The translations under genes and the position numbers were made by a program. The notes under the pieces were generated by a model. The model did no database searches. It was not told where the DNA came from and was given only the letters and a program-made list of their open reading frames with translations. Below are positions 61,534-64,000 of a DNA stretch of 64,000 nt, in pieces (position 1 is the first letter of the stretch; each line of letters opens with the position of its first letter). The DNA comes from Endomychus coccineus (lineage: Eukaryota > Arthropoda > Insecta > Coleoptera > Endomychidae): positions 199,766,524 through 199,830,523 of the forward strand of contig OY294067.1 of assembly GCA_958510875.1 (NCBI GenBank), given 5' to 3'.

Positions 61534-64000
61534 CAGTGGCGGCTCCTCGAAGGAGGCTAAGGAGGCTCAGCCTCCTCACCAATTTACCTTAATGATCATT
61601 CTCCATTTTATTTCCTGTTTCTCTGATAATTCTTTAAATTTTACAATTAATTCCCCGTTCTCAGTAGTTATTTTCAATCCGGCAACAGTGGTCAGAGGCT
61701 AGATTCTCTATATATCTCAAACGCTGAGTTGTGTTGTTCAACACAGTTGCCGTTTTTCCGACCAGTCAATCGCCAAATAGCGTGAAACGGCGAAAACGGC
61801 AGCAGGGTAGGGAGGCTAGCTTTTCGTATCCATTCGTCGGTCGAATGAAATACGATTACTTGCGCTCCCGCCTCCCGCTGCTAGAAGAATGCGGTTAGTT
61901 GTTATTTTTATTCCATGAGGCGTAGTAAGGTTAAGTAGTTAATTTTTAAGTTATAATTCATCTAATCGGAATCGGTGAACGTTAAAATTATGAGTGACTT
62001 AGTTGCAAAGTTCTTAGAAAATCCATTTAGTGGATTAACATATGATAGAAAAGTGTTCTTCAAAAACAAACGGCCTTTACCGGATTTGAAAGGATTAGTG
62101 ATGGCAGGGAAGTATCAGAATCGATCGTTTAATACTGATAATTATAAAAAATATGTATGGTTAACGGGATCTGATGTACACAATAAATTATATTGCTGAT
62201 ATTGCTTGCTATTCACATCAGATACAACTTCATGTTGGGGGCACTTGGGTTATGATGATTTGAAAAATTCAGCTCGTGGCCTAGAAAGACATGAAAAATC
62301 GCAGGAACATATTACATCGTGTATTAAGTTTAAATTAACCGGTAAACAGAATATTGTTAATGCGATTGATTCTACACGAACACGCGAAATCGAAAATCAT
62401 AATAATACAGTTAAAGAAAACCGCGAAGTTTTAAAAAAAATCATTGATTTCTTATTGTATTTATCATTTCAAGATTTGGCTTTTAGAGGGCATGATGAAA
62501 CTGAAAATTCAGTTAATAAAGGTAATTGTTAGATTTGTTTTGTAAATACGACAGTAAGCTTCGCGATTTTATGACTAACGCGTCAGTATTTGCAGGCATT
62601 TGTTCTGTTTTATGCGGGTATAATGGTTGAGTGACACCACGCGAAATAAGGTTAGATTAGAATTCGTCTGTTCGGTAAATTATTAATTGTAAAAATGGAC
62701 AACTAGTGGAAAGATTTTTAGGGTTCTACCATGTTAGTTCGAGAAGAACAGCGGTCAATTTATTCAACTTTTCAATGGAAACATTTCAACGATTCGACTT
62801 TGCGAATAAATCAGACTTACGACGGCATCTGTAATGGCGGGACATTTAAACGGTCTTCAAACAAACGTAAGTTTTAAATAACATAGTAGGAAACAGAATT
62901 CCCTGTAATGCTTGAACTCGATGGAATTTTACATCCATAAAAATAAAGACAAATTAATTGAAATATTTGATTTTATATTAAACAGTGATGACTTTTCAAC
63001 AGATCAGGTTTCATTGAATGCTGCTGTTGGTTTAAAATCTTATTTAGAAAATGAAGAATTTTTGTTATTTCTTGATACTTTTAAATTAATATTTGAACAA
63101 ACTGATCTTATTTTTCGAATTTTACAACATAAATTCACTAATATAATTCATTCAAGAGATCGTTTAACACATCTCATTGATAAAATTCAAGTTTCCGTTA
63201 TACAGAATTTCATTTTAATATTTTATTTGGAAATTATTCAACTGATGAGGCTTCTCCCGTGAAAAGGAGGAAAACATATAATTTGGTAGACAAGAAACTA
63301 CATTATAAACAACTTTTTTATGAAATTTTAGATACTATTAAAGGTCAAATATTGAGATTCGATTTTCCGATTTACATGAATTGAAGTTTTTCGATTTGAC
63401 GAATAGAAATTTTTTCTAATCTTTTTCAAAAGAGTTTCTCAATACACTTTCAGATAACTTAGTTCTAAAATATAATTTTTTTGATAAAATAGCGCTGCAC
63501 AATGAATTATGCGTTGTATACTGGGATAAAGATATTTTAGGCCGGTACGACAGTCACGCCGATATGATGAAATATGTGATAGATAATGATTTGCAACAAG
63601 TCTTACCTCAATTTTATAAACTACTTTGTTTGACAGTCACCATTCCTGTCACGTCGGCATCGGTGGAGAGATCATTTTCTACTCTCAAACGAATTAAAAC
63701 GTACATGCAAAATACAATGGGCCAAAATCGTTTATACAATGTTAGTTTAATATCTATTGAAAAAGATTTAGTAAAACACTTAAAACATAATGATACATTT
63801 TATGATAATATTATTGATCATTTTTCGTAAATTAAAGACCGTAGAATTTCGTTAATATATAGAAAAGTTGATAAAATTAATAACAAAAAACAAAATATGA
63901 AAAATTCCAAAAAAAAAAAGAAAAAAAATTAATAATCCAAAAAAAAATAAAAAACAAAAAACGAACGAAAAAAAAATTTGTGGGCAAGAGAAACTCTATA
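61534..64000 (+). mobile_element. hAT element (TTF-finger type), right end beyond the window
   Basis: The left end CAGTGGCGGCTCCTCG is preceded by ATACGCAC, the candidate 8-bp duplication. A GGAGGCT-rich subterminal block follows. The transposase is at 61,990-63,830. The last 165 bases are A-rich non-coding sequence and no right terminus is seen. Confidence 0.8.
61990..63830 (+). pseudogene. hAT transposase with TTF-type zinc finger, broken
   Basis: From ATG 61,990 (MSDLVAKFLENPFSGLTYDR) the frame has YVWLTGSDVHNKLYC, a TGA where Trp is expected, then YCLLFTSDTTSCWGHLGYDD and ERHEKSQEH. This W...C-x2-C...H pattern is the TTF finger of ZMYM-like hAT proteins. LLYLSFQDLAFRGHDETENS and DFMTNASVFAG-like follow. 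A large deletion and shifts lead to SSRTAVNLFNFSMETFQRFD-like sequence, then LSDNLVLKYNFFDKIA. The C-terminal frame (63,564-63,830) has LTVTIPVTSASVERSFSTLK and RIKTYMQNTMGQNRLYNVSL, the intact-looking hAT dimerisation domain. The DDE core is largely missing. Confidence 0.85.

Overview
The window is eukaryotic, AT-rich and almost entirely built of transposable elements. The mix (BEL/Pao, Ty3/Gypsy, Jockey-like LINEs, Penelope-like elements, a Crypton-type tyrosine recombinase, DD41D-like mariner, hAT, and a DDE transposase with a SWIM finger) points to an arthropod, most likely an insect. A beetle is possible but cannot be shown from sequence alone. I found no host protein gene I would defend. 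Most coding regions are decayed. The two that look intact over their conserved parts are a Crypton-like recombinase (18.3-19.5 kb, one short intron) and a Penelope-like polyprotein (58.5-60.9 kb, 5'-truncated).

Layout. 0-6.7 kb: Penelope-like (PLE) fragments, long (TA)n tracts, a palindromic MITE carrying a solo LTR, mariner debris and a tRNA-derived SINE. 7.1-8.6 kb: BEL/Pao pol fossil. 9.2-12.0 kb: two PLE copies, one split by a MITE. 13.4-14.9 kb: LINE endonuclease fragment and another MITE. 18.3-19.5 kb: Crypton. 19.8-28.3 kb: one minus-strand LINE (ORF1, endonuclease, RT) split by a minus-strand BEL/Pao element at 21.0-26.2 kb. 32.6-33.1 kb: tandem repeat. 33.1-43.4 kb: a minus-strand Gypsy element interrupted by a 1.06-kb hAT element and by a 5.07-kb hAT element. 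The larger hAT holds a large palindrome with a DDE+SWIM transposon exactly at its centre. 43.4-50.3 kb: more PLE termini, (TA)n tracts and mariner copies. 51.6-53.5 kb: I/R1-like LINE. 55.5-57.7 kb: Jockey-like LINE. 58.5-60.9 kb: PLE. 61.5 kb to the end: a TTF-finger hAT running off the window.

The main pattern is a recurring hammerhead-ribozyme-like motif at PLE termini, at seven or more loci on both strands. Each has a hammerhead-like core, one extra nucleotide, a stem II hairpin, GAA and a short self-complementary stem III. Hammerheads are known in Penelope-like elements; the extra nucleotide and the variety of palindromic stem IIIs are what I see here. PLEs, SINE tails and mariners repeatedly abut (TA)n tracts. 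Several nested insertions are supported by target-site duplications visible in the window (ATGTT, TA, CTATACCA, CACCGAAC and a 14-bp palindrome), so the relative order of many insertions can be read directly.
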